NCBI GenBank assembly: GCA_003248865.1
Contig: QFPK01000008.1
Coordinates: 62,001-126,000 of the forward strand
Length of the DNA: 64,000 nt
Source: Sphingomonas sp.
Lineage (GTDB): Bacteria; Pseudomonadota; Alphaproteobacteria; Sphingomonadales; Sphingomonadaceae
Reading direction: 5' to 3'
Below are positions 20,167-29,247 of the stretch, piece after piece. Below the pieces are notes generated by a model. It did not search any database and was not told where the DNA came from. It saw only the letters and a list, made by a program, of their open reading frames with translations. Every line of letters begins with the position of its first letter. Position 1 is the first letter of the stretch. The translations under genes and the position numbers were made by a program.

Positions 20167-22623
20167 TCACCCCGCCGTCCGATCCTTCCATCCCAGCAGC
20201 CTGAGTGCGTTCAGCACCACCAGCAGGGTGGAGCCTTCGTGCAGCGCGACCGCCGGGCCGATGCCGAGGCCCAGGATGGTAGCGGGCACCAGCAGCGCGA
20301 CCACGCCCAGGCTGACGAACAGGTTCTGCCGGATGATGCTGCGGGTGCGGCGGCTGAGGCCGACGGCGAACGGCAGGTGGGAGAGATCGTCTGCCATCAG
20401 GGCGACGTCGGCGGTTTCCAGTGCCACGTCGGATCCGGCGGCGCCCATGGCGATGCCGACGCTGGCGTTGGCCATGGCGGGGGCGTCGTTCACGCCGTCG
20501 CCCACCATCGCCACCAGCCCCTGATCGCTTAGCTTGCGGATGGCGTCCACCTTGTCTTCGGGCATCAGGTCGCCCCAGGCTTCGTCCAGCCCGACATCCT
20601 TCGCGATGCTTTCGGCGACTTTCTGATGGTCGCCCGAGATCATGATCATGCGGCGGATGCCGATGGTGCGCAGCCGCTCCAGCGCGGCGCGGGCTTCGGG
20701 GCGCGGAGTGTCCATCAGGCCGATCGCGCCGAGGTCGCGGTTGCCATGGCGCACCACCATGCTGGTCTGCCCGGCTTCCCGCAGGTCCGCGATGGCTTTC
20801 TGCATCTCGGCCGAGAGCGCGGGGGTGTCGCCCGCGCCGAACATCTCGGCTTTTCCGATCAGCACCTCTTCGCCGTCGAGGGTGGCGGAAACGCCCTGCC
20901 CGGTGTGGCTTCTGAGGCCGGTGGCGACCGGGACGGTCGTGCCCGCCAGTCGTTCCTGCCCGTCCTTCGCAATGGCGCGGGCCAGCGGGTGATCCGACAG
21001 TTGCTCGACGGCGACGGCGACGGCGAGGAGCTGCTGCTCCGTGACGCCGGGTGCGGGCACCACGCTGCGGATGCGCGGTTCGCCCACGGTCAGCGTGCCG
21101 GTCTTGTCGAAGGCGATGGCGTCCAGTGCGCCCAGCAGTTCCAGCGGCGCCCCGCCCTTCACCAGCACGCCGCCGCGCGCCGCGCGCGCCACGCCGGAGA
21201 GCACGGCGCTGGGGGTGGCGATGGCGAGCGCGCAGGGGCTGGCGGCCACCAGCACCGCCATGGCGCGGTAGAAGCTGTCGCGGAAGGGCTCGTCCACCAC
21301 CACCCAGGCGAACAGCAGCAGCGTGGCGAGCGCGAGGACGAGGGGTACGAAGACCCGCTCGAAGCGGTCGGTGAAGCGCTGCGTGGGGGAGCGGCGGGTT
21401 TCCGCCTCGCTCACGAGGCGGACGACGCGGGCGAGGGTCGATTCCGAGGCCTTGCGACTCACCTCGATCTCCAGCGCGCCGCTGCCGTTGATGGTGCCGG
21501 CGAACACGCGCGCCGAGGCGGAGACGAGGTCGGGCTTGGCGCGGGCGAGCGCCACATCCTCCACCGGCTTCTTGTCGACGGGGATGCTTTCGCCGGTGAC
21601 GGGGGCCTGATTGATGCTGGACTGGCCGGAAACGACGAAGCCGTCGGCTGCCAGCCGCTCGTCCGGCCGCACCACCACGATGTCGCCGACGGCGAGTTCC
21701 GCGACGGGCAGCTCGACCAGCTGGCCGTCGCGCTTCACCGTCGCGGTGTCGGGCGCCAGCTTGCCAAGCGCCTCGATGGCGGCGCGGGCCTTGCCCATGG
21801 CATAATGTTCCAGTGCATGGCCTAGGCTGAACAGGAACAGCAGCAGCGCCCCTTCGGCCCATGCGCCGAGTGCGGCGGCACCGGCGGCGGCCACCAGCAT
21901 CAGGGTGTCGATCTCGAAGCGCTTCAGCTTCAGGTTGTCGATCGCCTCGCGCAGGGTGAAGAAGCCGCCGAAGATGTAGGCGCCGACGTAGCAGGCGACC
22001 GGCAGCCAGCCGGGGGCGGCGGGCAGCAGCTTCTCGACAAGGAAGCCGATAATCAGCACCGCCCCGCAGGCGAGCGCGAAGATCAGCTCGCTGTTGGGGC
22101 CCAGGATACCGCCATGGTCATGGCTGTGCCCATGCTCGCCGGGGCCGTGATCGTGCCCCGCATGCTCGTCCTCGATGGGGGCGACGTTGCGGATGTCGAG
22201 CCGGGCCAGTTCGTCGCGGATCACAGGCTCTGACGTGATCGAACGATCATATTCCACGCTGAGGGCGCCCGCGCCATTGGCGTTGGCTTCCAGGATGCCG
22301 GGGCGCTGACGCAGGCTGTCTGCGATGGTGCGGGCCCGGCGCGGGTGCACCGAGCCTTCCATCTGCCAGAGGAGGTGACCCACACGCTGGGTCACCTCCG
22401 CCCCGGCCGATTGCGCCAGCTCGCGGATGCGCGACAGCGCGATCCTGTCGGGATCATAATGGATGCACAGCAGTGCCCGCCCGTCGGCAGCGGCGGAGAC
22501 ATGCACGGTCTCCACCCCGCGATGGCCCTTCAGCTCGGTGATGAGGCGGCCGACGCAGGCGTCGGCTGCATCCGACACCTCCGGCAGCAGAACGGGAATG
22601 TCGATCTTCAGTCTGTCTGTCAT
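20167..22623 (-). CDS. P1B-4-like heavy-metal translocating P-type ATPase
   Basis: The start at 22623 has a GAGG ribosome site and lies 10 bases after the RND pump gene; the protein has 818 residues. The N terminus holds one or two HMA-like folds without the CxxC pair, then a His-rich linker (HAGHDHGPGEHGHSHDHGG). The core has DKTGTLT near 505 and GDGVNDAPA. The membrane motif is SPC (VAASPCAL, near 464), not CPC, with HEGST near 795; SPC plus HEGGT/HEGST defines the P1B-4 group (Co, Zn, Cd or Fe export). It is cotranscribed with czcCBA. Confidence 0.9.
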   Translation of the reverse strand: MTDRLKIDIPVLLPEVSDAADACVGRLITELKGHRGVETVHVSAAADGRALLCIHYDPDRIALSRIRELAQSAGAEVTQRVGHLLWQMEGSVHPRRARTIADSLRQRPGILEANANGAGALSVEYDRSITSEPVIRDELARLDIRNVAPIEDEHAGHDHGPGEHGHSHDHGGILGPNSELIFALACGAVLIIGFLVEKLLPAAPGWLPVACYVGAYIFGGFFTLREAIDNLKLKRFEIDTLMLVAAAGAAALGAWAEGALLLFLFSLGHALEHYAMGKARAAIEALGKLAPDTATVKRDGQLVELPVAELAVGDIVVVRPDERLAADGFVVSGQSSINQAPVTGESIPVDKKPVEDVALARAKPDLVSASARVFAGTINGSGALEIEVSRKASESTLARVVRLVSEAETRRSPTQRFTDRFERVFVPLVLALATLLLFAWVVVDEPFRDSFYRAMAVLVAASPCALAIATPSAVLSGVARAARGGVLVKGGAPLELLGALDAIAFDKTGTLTVGEPRIRSVVPAPGVTEQQLLAVAVAVEQLSDHPLARAIAKDGQERLAGTTVPVATGLRSHTGQGVSATLDGEEVLIGKAEMFGAGDTPALSAEMQKAIADLREAGQTSMVVRHGNRDLGAIGLMDTPRPEARAALERLRTIGIRRMIMISGDHQKVAESIAKDVGLDEAWGDLMPEDKVDAIRKLSDQGLVAMVGDGVNDAPAMANASVGIAMGAAGSDVALETADVALMADDLSHLPFAVGLSRRTRSIIRQNLFVSLGVVALLVPATILGLGIGPAVALHEGSTLLVVLNALRLLGWKDRTAG

Positions 22624-22633
22624 GATCTGGTCC

Positions 22634-25600
22634 TCATGCCACAGTCGGTGGCGCAATGGGGAGTGCCGCGGCTTCGTCCGCCGGCTGCCGCGCGAACCGC
22701 GCATAGAGCGTGGGCAGTACGAACAGGGTGAGGAGCGTGGCCGAGATCAGCCCGCCGATCACCACCGTTGCCAGCGGCCGCTGCACTTCGGCGCCTGCGC
22801 TGGTGGCAAGCGCCATCGGCACGAAGCCCAGGCTGGCGACGAGCGCCGTCATCACCACCGGCCGCAGGCGAAGGCGCGCGCCTTCATAGGCCGCCTCCGC
22901 GCGCGACAGGCCGCGCCGCATCAGGTCCTGGATCGAGGTGACCATCACCAGCCCGTTCAGCACCGCGATGCCCGACAGCGCGATGAAGCCCACCGCCGCC
23001 GAGATGGAGAAAGGCATCCCCCTGAGCGCCAGCGCCGCCACGCCGCCCACCAGTGCCAGCGGCACGCCGGTGAACACGATGGCCGCATCCCGCACGCTGC
23101 CCAGCGCCGAATAGAGCAGCAGCAGGATCAGCAGGAAGCAGGCGGGCACCACGAGCGAGAGACGCTTTCCGGCCGATTGCAGATTCTCATACTGGCCACC
23201 CCAGTCGAGATACTGCCCAGCCGGCAGGCGAACCTCTTGCGTGATGCGCGCCCGAGCCTCCTCCACCACGCCCGCCACGTCGCGGCCGCGCACATTGGCC
23301 TGCACCACCACGCGGCGCTTGCCGTTTTCGCGGCTGATCTGGTTTGGGCCGTCGGTGACGGCGATGTCGGCGACGCTTTCCAGCGGCACGAAGCCGCCGC
23401 CCGGAATGGGCACCGGCAGCTGGCGCAACCGCTGCACATCCGAACGCGCCTCGTCATCGAGCCTGAGCGTGACGGCAAAGCGCCGGTCGCCCTCGAAGAT
23501 CTGGCCTGCGTCGCGCCCGCCAATGGCGGCCGCCACAACCGCCTGCACATCGGCGGCCGTGACGCCCAGCTGCGCCATGGCGGCGCGTTTCGGCCGGATA
23601 TCCAGCATGGGCAGGCCTTCGGTCTGCTCCACCCGCACATCGACCGCACCCGGCGTCTCGCGCAGGATGGCAGCGATGCGGTTGGCCGTCAGGTTCATGG
23701 CATCGGGATCGTCCCCGAACAGCTTCACCGCCACATCGCCGCGCACGCCGGCGATCAGCTCGTTGAAGCGCATCTGGATGGGCTGGCTGATCTCGTAGGC
23801 GCCGCCGGGGATTTCCTCCAGCTTCGCCTCCACCTTTGCCACGAGGTCCGCCTTGGGCAGGCGCTGGTCCGGCCATTCCTTGCGGGGCTTCATGATGATG
23901 AAGGTGTCGGAGATGTTGGGCGGCATCGGGTCCGACGCGAGCTCGGCCGTGCCCGTCTTGGAAAAGACGAACTTCACTTCCGGCACGGTCGCGATGGCCT
24001 TTTCGATCCGGCTCTGCATCGCCTGCGACTGATCGACCGAGGTGCCGGGAATGCGCAGCACCTGCACCGTCATATCCCCTTCATCCAGTTGCGGCAGGAA
24101 TTCCTGCCCCAGCATCAGGAACAGGGCGCAGGCCGCGGCGAAGCTGCCCAGCCCTGCCCCCACCGTCAGCCGGGGGCGCGCCATCGCCTTTTGCAGCCCC
24201 GGCTCATAACGGGCGGACAGCCAGTGCATGATGCGCCCTTCCTTTTCGGCAACCGGCTTCGACAGCCAGATGGCGAGCATGGCGGGCACAAACGTCAGCG
24301 AGAGGATGAAGGCCGCCACCAGCGCGATGATCACCGTCAGCGCCATGGGGGTGAAGGTCTTGCCTTCCACGCCCGACAGCGTGAGCAGCGGCACATAGAC
24401 GAGAATGATGATCGCCTGCCCGAACACCGACGGCCGGATCATCTCGCGCGAGGCTGCCGCGATCACCGGCAATCGTTCGTCCAGCGTCAGCAGCCGGCCC
24501 AGCTTGTGCTGCCGCTCGCTCATGCGGCGCAGGCTGTTTTCCACGATGATCACGGCGCCGTCCACGATCAGGCCGAAGTCCAGTGCGCCGAGGCTCATCA
24601 GGTTCGCCGACACGCCCGCCTTCAGCATGCCGAAGCTCGTCATCAGCATGGTGATGGGGATCACCAGCGCGGCGATCAGCGCCGCGCGGAAATTGCCCAG
24701 CAGCGCGAACAGCACCACGATCACCAGCAGTGCGCCTTCCGTCAGATTCTTCGCGACCGTGCGGATCGTGGAGTTCACCAGTGCGGTGCGGTCCAGCACG
24801 GGCTGGATGGTCACATCGGTCGGCAGGGAGGCGTTGATCTCGCCGATGCGGGTTGAGACCGCCGAGGCGACGTCCCGGCTGTTCTCGCCGATGCGCATGA
24901 TGGCGGTTCCCACCACCACCTCGCGTCCGTTCTCGGAGGCCGAGCCATAGCGGATCGCCTGCCCCATCCGAACCTCTGCCACCTGATCGAGCCGGATCGG
25001 CGTGCCGCCGCGCGTCGCGATCACGGTTTCGGCCAGTTCGCGGGCATTGCGGATGCGCGCGTCGGAGCGCACGGCGAGGCCTTCCCCGCCGCGATCCACC
25101 ACGCCTGCGCCAATGCCCTTGTTGTTCGCCTCCAGCGTGGTCGCCAGATCGTTCAGCGTCAGGCCCAGCGCGGCCATCTTCTGCAGATCGGGCACCACCT
25201 GGAACTGCTTCACATGGCCGCCGATGGAATCCACCCCGGCAAGGCCGGGCGTGCCGCGCAGCAGCGGTGCCACGATCCAGTCCTGCACGGTGCGCAGATA
25301 GGTGGCCTTGTCCGCGTCCGTCAGCAGCACATCGCCTTCGGGCGTAATGTAGCTGCCGTCGGGCTGCAGCCCCGGTTCGCCCGGCTTGTGGGTGTCCTCG
25401 TCGCGGTGCTGAAGATGCACCGTCCACATGAACACTTCGCCGAGGCCCGTGGCGATCGGCCCCATTTCGGGGTTCGCGCCCTCGGGCAGGCTTTCCTCCG
25501 CCACGCGCAGGCGTTCGGCCACCTGCTGGCGGGCGAAATAGATGTCGGTGTCGTCGGTGAACACCGCCGTCACCTGCGCGAAGCCGTTGCGGCTGAGTGA

Positions 25601-25864
25601 GCGGGTGTATTCAAGGCCCGGGATCCCCGCGAGCGCGGTTTCGATGGGGAAGGCCACCTGCTTCTCCACCAGTTCGGGCGAGAGGGCGGGGGCGGAGATG
25701 TTCACCTGCACCTGATTGTTGGTGATGTCCGGCACGGCGTCGATGGGCAACCGGGCGATGGCCCAGCCGCCGATCAGCACGGCCAGGAAGGTCAGCATCA
25801 GGATGAACCAGCGGCGCTCGACCGAGAAGGTCACGATGCGGGCGATGAGTCCGGTGTCGGTCAT
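22634..25864 (-). CDS. czcA: Heavy-metal efflux RND permease, CzcA/CusA family
   Basis: The 1076-residue inner-membrane pump has the full RND layout: two large periplasmic loops and 12 helices. Helix 4 reads DFGLIVDGAVIIVENSLRR, whose Asp, Asp and Glu are the proton-relay triad of the heavy-metal subclass. This fits Zn/Co/Cd pumps (CzcA type); the metal cannot be fixed by sequence alone. It follows the adaptor gene with a three-base gap and precedes the P-type ATPase gene. The two pumps together would move metal from cytoplasm to periplasm and then out of the cell. Confidence 0.93.
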   Translation of the reverse strand: MTDTGLIARIVTFSVERRWFILMLTFLAVLIGGWAIARLPIDAVPDITNNQVQVNISAPALSPELVEKQVAFPIETALAGIPGLEYTRSLSRNGFAQVTAVFTDDTDIYFARQQVAERLRVAEESLPEGANPEMGPIATGLGEVFMWTVHLQHRDEDTHKPGEPGLQPDGSYITPEGDVLLTDADKATYLRTVQDWIVAPLLRGTPGLAGVDSIGGHVKQFQVVPDLQKMAALGLTLNDLATTLEANNKGIGAGVVDRGGEGLAVRSDARIRNARELAETVIATRGGTPIRLDQVAEVRMGQAIRYGSASENGREVVVGTAIMRIGENSRDVASAVSTRIGEINASLPTDVTIQPVLDRTALVNSTIRTVAKNLTEGALLVIVVLFALLGNFRAALIAALVIPITMLMTSFGMLKAGVSANLMSLGALDFGLIVDGAVIIVENSLRRMSERQHKLGRLLTLDERLPVIAAASREMIRPSVFGQAIIILVYVPLLTLSGVEGKTFTPMALTVIIALVAAFILSLTFVPAMLAIWLSKPVAEKEGRIMHWLSARYEPGLQKAMARPRLTVGAGLGSFAAACALFLMLGQEFLPQLDEGDMTVQVLRIPGTSVDQSQAMQSRIEKAIATVPEVKFVFSKTGTAELASDPMPPNISDTFIIMKPRKEWPDQRLPKADLVAKVEAKLEEIPGGAYEISQPIQMRFNELIAGVRGDVAVKLFGDDPDAMNLTANRIAAILRETPGAVDVRVEQTEGLPMLDIRPKRAAMAQLGVTAADVQAVVAAAIGGRDAGQIFEGDRRFAVTLRLDDEARSDVQRLRQLPVPIPGGGFVPLESVADIAVTDGPNQISRENGKRRVVVQANVRGRDVAGVVEEARARITQEVRLPAGQYLDWGGQYENLQSAGKRLSLVVPACFLLILLLLYSALGSVRDAAIVFTGVPLALVGGVAALALRGMPFSISAAVGFIALSGIAVLNGLVMVTSIQDLMRRGLSRAEAAYEGARLRLRPVVMTALVASLGFVPMALATSAGAEVQRPLATVVIGGLISATLLTLFVLPTLYARFARQPADEAAALPIAPPTVA

Positions 25865-25867
25865 GGC

Positions 25868-27007
25868 TCAGTGCCCTCCATGCTCGGCTTCGCCCTTGCC
25901 GAGCTCGGCCTTCAGGGTGAAGCTGTTGGCGACGGCGATGCGTTCATCGCCGCTGAGCCCCGAGGTGATGACGACCCTGTCGCCGCTCGGCTGGCCCAGC
26001 GTGACGGGGACGGCGCGGAAGCCGTCGTCTGTGCGCACGAACAGGCTGGGGCGACCTTCCACCGTCTGCACGGCGGCCGCGGGCACCAGAATGGCAGGTG
26101 TGCCGCCGGCGCCTTCCAATTGGATCGCGGCGGTCACGGGCTCGCCCACGCGCCAGTCTCCGGCGCGATTGTCGAGCCGGGCGATCACGGTGACGAGCCG
26201 GGTGCCGGTGTCCAGCACGGGGGACACATAGCTCACCCGGGCCAGCGCGCGGCGGTCGGCCGAACTGACCTCCACCGATGCGCCGGGGCGCACCTGCCCG
26301 GCATCCGCCAGAGTCAGCGCCATGGTGACGGAAAGCTGGGACAGGTCCGCCACGCGGAACAGCTCAGCATCGGGCGCGACGGTTTCGCCCAGCGCTGCGG
26401 CCCGCGCGATGACATGGCCGGAGATGGGCGCGCGAATGGCGACACGGTTGAGCGCACCGGCTGATCCACCGGTGGCGGAGAGCTTCTGGCGCGCGAGGCG
26501 CACGGCGATGCGCGCTTCCTCGGCCGCCGTGCGCGCGGCGATCAGATCCTGCTCGGGCGTCACCCGCTCCGCGAACAATTTCTGTTCCCGTCTGAGGTTG
26601 GAGTCCGCCAGTGCAAGGCGGGCCCCTGCCGCTTCCACCTCGGCGTTGAGCGAGGCCGCCTCGCTGCTTTCCAGCACGGCGAGCGTCTCCCCCTGCCGCA
26701 CCGGCTGGCCGAGGTTGCGCGTGAGCGAGACGACGCGCCCGCCCATCGCGGCCGACACCAGCTGCGTGCGCTCGGGGTCGCCCTCGATCGTGGCCGGCAG
26801 GGTCAGGCTGCCGCCGCCGGACTTCAGCGGTGTGACGAGGGTGATCCCGGCTGCCGCGATCTGCGCGGGCGTGAGGGCCACATGGCCCTCTTCTTCGGCG
26901 GGCGCCTCTCGCGCAGCCGGTTCTTCGGGGGTCTGGCTGCCGGAACAACCGGTTGCCAGCAGGGCGACAAGGGAGAGCGGCAGCGCGCTCCGGGCGAATG
27001 ATCTCAT
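25868..27007 (-). CDS. czcB: Heavy-metal RND periplasmic adaptor lipoprotein, CzcB family
   Basis: The 379-residue membrane-fusion protein starts with a lipoprotein signal (LVALLATGC). It has the usual lipoyl halves (GGRVVSLTRNLGQPVRQGETLAVLES and IRAPISGHVIARAAALGETVAPD) around a helical hairpin (about 120-180), then beta-barrel and membrane-proximal domains, ending in a His-containing tail (EAEHGGH). Its ATG overlaps the czcC stop by four bases. It links the CzcA pump to the outer-membrane channel. Confidence 0.92.
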   Translation of the reverse strand: MRSFARSALPLSLVALLATGCSGSQTPEEPAAREAPAEEEGHVALTPAQIAAAGITLVTPLKSGGGSLTLPATIEGDPERTQLVSAAMGGRVVSLTRNLGQPVRQGETLAVLESSEAASLNAEVEAAGARLALADSNLRREQKLFAERVTPEQDLIAARTAAEEARIAVRLARQKLSATGGSAGALNRVAIRAPISGHVIARAAALGETVAPDAELFRVADLSQLSVTMALTLADAGQVRPGASVEVSSADRRALARVSYVSPVLDTGTRLVTVIARLDNRAGDWRVGEPVTAAIQLEGAGGTPAILVPAAAVQTVEGRPSLFVRTDDGFRAVPVTLGQPSGDRVVITSGLSGDERIAVANSFTLKAELGKGEAEHGGH

Positions 27008-28260
27008 GGCATGATGTCCTGTTGGCCGGGCGCGCGGGCGGTGAGCCGCTCGAGCTGCGCCGAGGCGAGATGGGTGGCGAGCAGCGCGTCGGTCGCGCGG
27101 GCTCGGGTTTCGGAAAGGCTGCGTTCGGCTTCCAGCAGGTCGAGCTGGCTGAACTTGCCGTTGGCATAGCCGATGCGGGCGATGCGGGCGGCTTCCTCCG
27201 CTGCGGCAAGGGCCGGACCGGATGCCGTTGCAGCTGCGGCTACCGCGTCAGCCAGTGCAGCGTCGGCGGCTATAATCTGCTGTTGCAGCCGGATTTCGGT
27301 CAGTCGTCGCCGGGCGTCCGCCGCCTGCCGTTCGGCACGGGCACCCGCGAGCGCGGCGCGCCCGTTCTGGAACAACGGCATCGGCACCGACAGGCTGACA
27401 AGCGCGGCATTGCTGTCGCTCTCCACCAGCCGGCGCGCGCCCGCGCCCAGCGTGAGGTCCGGCACACGCTGGGATTGCGCCAGCCGCACGCCCGCGTCTG
27501 CGGCGGCCACGTCGGCGTCGGCCGCCGCCAGCAGCAGCGAGCCCTGCGCCTGCGCGGCGGTGCGGGCCGGAATGTGCCGGAACCAGCCCGTGTCCAGCTG
27601 AGCACCCGAAACCGGCCCGATCAGCCGTTCCAGCGCACCGCGTGCCACCGATGCCGCGCGTTCGGCCTGGCCGACAGCGGCATCGGCGTTGATCCGCGCC
27701 AGATCGGCCCGCTGCGCCTCGATGGGCGACGCGCGCCCCGCCTCCACGCGGAGGCGCGCGGCGCGGGCGCCATCGGCGGCGATGCGCGCCTCGTCACGCG
27801 CGGTGGCCAGCCGCTGCGTCGTTGCGACGGCGACAGCATAGGCTTCGGTGACATTCAGCTTCAGATCGGCACCGGCCGCCACCGAGCCCAGCGACGCACG
27901 CGTGATCTGCACGTCCGCCAGCGCAAGCCGGGCGGCGCGCTTGCCGCCCAGTTCGATCGGAAAGCCGAGCGACGCCGTGGCTTCGGCGCTGCGGGTGCCG
28001 CGATAGGCGCCGCTTCCGGCAAAATTCTCCAGCTCCGTGGTGAGGGTGGGGTTGGGCCGCAGCCCGGCGACGGTGCGCGCCGCATCGGCGGCGCGGCTGT
28101 CAGCCTCGGCGGCTTCCAGCAGCGGAGACTGCGTGCCCGCCAGTTCGAGCGCGCGGGACAGGGTGAGGACCGCATCGGCGTTCCCCGATGTCGGTGGGTT
28201 CGCCTGCGCCCCGGAGGCGCAGACGAGTGCGGTCATCGCGACCGCAAACAGGCGATTCAT
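27004..28260 (-). CDS. czcC: Heavy-metal RND outer-membrane factor, CzcC/TolC family
   Basis: The start at 28260 is chosen because AGGAG sits eight bases upstream and the protein then begins with a signal peptide (MNRLFAVAMTALVCASGAQA). The 418-residue protein has the two repeated helical regions of the TolC fold, ending YANGKFSQLDLLEAERSLSETRARAT, the canonical second-repeat motif. It is the second gene of the metal operon, after the small His-containing secreted protein. Confidence 0.91.
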   Translation of the reverse strand: MNRLFAVAMTALVCASGAQANPPTSGNADAVLTLSRALELAGTQSPLLEAAEADSRAADAARTVAGLRPNPTLTTELENFAGSGAYRGTRSAEATASLGFPIELGGKRAARLALADVQITRASLGSVAAGADLKLNVTEAYAVAVATTQRLATARDEARIAADGARAARLRVEAGRASPIEAQRADLARINADAAVGQAERAASVARGALERLIGPVSGAQLDTGWFRHIPARTAAQAQGSLLLAAADADVAAADAGVRLAQSQRVPDLTLGAGARRLVESDSNAALVSLSVPMPLFQNGRAALAGARAERQAADARRRLTEIRLQQQIIAADAALADAVAAAATASGPALAAAEEAARIARIGYANGKFSQLDLLEAERSLSETRARATDALLATHLASAQLERLTARAPGQQDIMP

Positions 28261-28322
28261 GGATACTTCTCCTGACGGCAAAGGGCAGCCGACGCGCGAA
28301 GGCGTCGGCGGCGTGCAGTGCG

Positions 28323-28664
28323 TCAGGCGATGGGAGGCCTCAGCAGATGATCCGGGGGCGACTGGGACCGATGGATCTCACCCGCCGGAACCTCCGGCGA
28401 GCGTCCGTAGACAAGGAAGCCGGCGCTGGCGCGCGGCGCGGGTGAGGCCAGATGATGGCCATGGCAACCGCCATGCTGGTGGATTACGCCGGAATCACCG
28501 GCATGGTCGCTGCCGCCGGAGTCCCCGGTGGAGGCTGCTGTGACGGGCGGGCAGATCTGCTCGGCGGCGTGCACGATGTTGCTGAACAGCATGGCCAGCA
28601 CCAGCGTCAGCGCGACGGCAAGCGCCGTCCGCCGTCCGCTGATGCGAACCAGCGCCAGACTCAT
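28323..28664 (-). CDS. Small secreted His-containing protein heading the czc operon
   Basis: The 113-residue protein starts at 28664 with a signal sequence (TALAVALTLVLAMLFSNIVHAA). The short mature part contains CPP, HQHGGCHGHH and a C-terminal LLRPPIA. Small ORFs of this type often precede metal RND operons in sphingomonads, but I cannot name a family. The His/Cys content suggests periplasmic metal binding (inference). It is the first gene after the MerR-controlled promoter. Confidence 0.6.
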   Translation of the reverse strand: MSLALVRISGRRTALAVALTLVLAMLFSNIVHAAEQICPPVTAASTGDSGGSDHAGDSGVIHQHGGCHGHHLASPAPRASAGFLVYGRSPEVPAGEIHRSQSPPDHLLRPPIA

Positions 28665-28739
28665 CAGGCTTGCGCCCCGTTGCTGCGAAACTCCGTCGGC
28701 ATATCCGCCAGAAACCTCAAACGACTCGATGTGGCCGTT

Positions 28740-28770
28740 TCTATGCACCCTGTAGCAACTACAGGGTCAA
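28740..28770 (-). promoter_or_regulatory. MerR-type operator and promoter for the czc operon
   Basis: A perfect dyad, ACCCTGTAG-N3-CTACAGGGT, spans 28747-28767. On the minus strand it lies between TTGACC (28770-28765) and CATAGA (28745-28740) with a 19-base spacer. Such an over-long spacer containing a dyad is the hallmark of promoters untwisted by MerR-family activators. The half-site closely resembles CadR/PbrR/ZntR-type operators. The promoter points toward the czc genes, and the regulator gene starts 41 bases away on the other strand. Confidence 0.85.
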
Positions 28771-28807
28771 GCCTGTACATATCCGCTTGGACAATATGGG
28801 ACAGGCC

Positions 28808-29197
28808 ATGAAGATCGGCGAACTCGCAACCATCACCGGCACGAAGGCCGAAACCATCCGCTTCTATGAGAAGATCGGACTTCTGGCGGAGCCGGCTCGC
28901 ACCGGGGGCAATTACCGCGCCTATGGGCCCGCCCATCTCAGCCGGCTGTCGTTCATCCGCCGCTCGCGCGATCTCGGCTTCTCGCTGGAGCAGGTGCGGG
29001 CCCTGCTGTCGCTGTCGGACGATCGCAGCCAGCCGTGCGAGGCCATCGATTCCATGGCGCGCGAACATCTGCGCGCGGTGGACGCGAAGATCGCCGACCT
29101 GATGGCGCTGAAACGGGAACTGGAAGCGCTGGTGGGCCAGTGCGGCAGCGGCTCCGTGTCCGATTGTCGCATCGTGGAGGCGCTGGAACCCTCGTGA
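28808..29197 (+). CDS. MerR-family metal-responsive regulator (CadR/PbrR/ZntR-like)
   Basis: I choose ATG 28808, which gives the standard MKIGELATITG start (129 residues); ATG 28796 is also in frame. The winged helix (TKAETIRFYEKIGLL, NYRAYGPAHLSRLSFIRRSRDLGFSL) is followed by the dimerisation helix and a metal-binding loop. Three cysteines are placed as in CadR/PbrR: one in DRSQPCEAI and two in QCGSGSVSDCRIVEAL. This points to a divalent soft metal (Cd, Pb or Zn) as inducer. It is divergent from the czc operon and overlaps its operator region. Confidence 0.88.
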   Translation: MKIGELATITGTKAETIRFYEKIGLLAEPARTGGNYRAYGPAHLSRLSFIRRSRDLGFSLEQVRALLSLSDDRSQPCEAIDSMAREHLRAVDAKIADLMALKRELEALVGQCGSGSVSDCRIVEALEPS

Positions 29198-29232
29198 AGC
29201 TGAGGGGCTGGATTTTCGGCCGGGACGCTATA

Positions 29233-29247
29233 TATACCGCTCGTTAT
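29233..29247. promoter_or_regulatory. TetR operator site 1, overlapping the tetR start codon
   Basis: TATACCGCTCGTTAT matches two sites upstream of the efflux operon (29875-29889 and 29921-29935), with consensus TATACCRNYCRKTAT. It overlaps a TATATA box (29231-29236) and the ATG at 29246. If TATATA is the -10 element, transcription starts at about the ATG, so the mRNA would be leaderless and directly autorepressed. Confidence 0.65.

Noticed and set aside
22463..24856. 797-codon plus-strand frame opposite the metal ATPase and czcA
   Set aside because: Antisense to conserved genes with catalytic motifs; composition is His/Gln/Arg-rich and no start signal is present.
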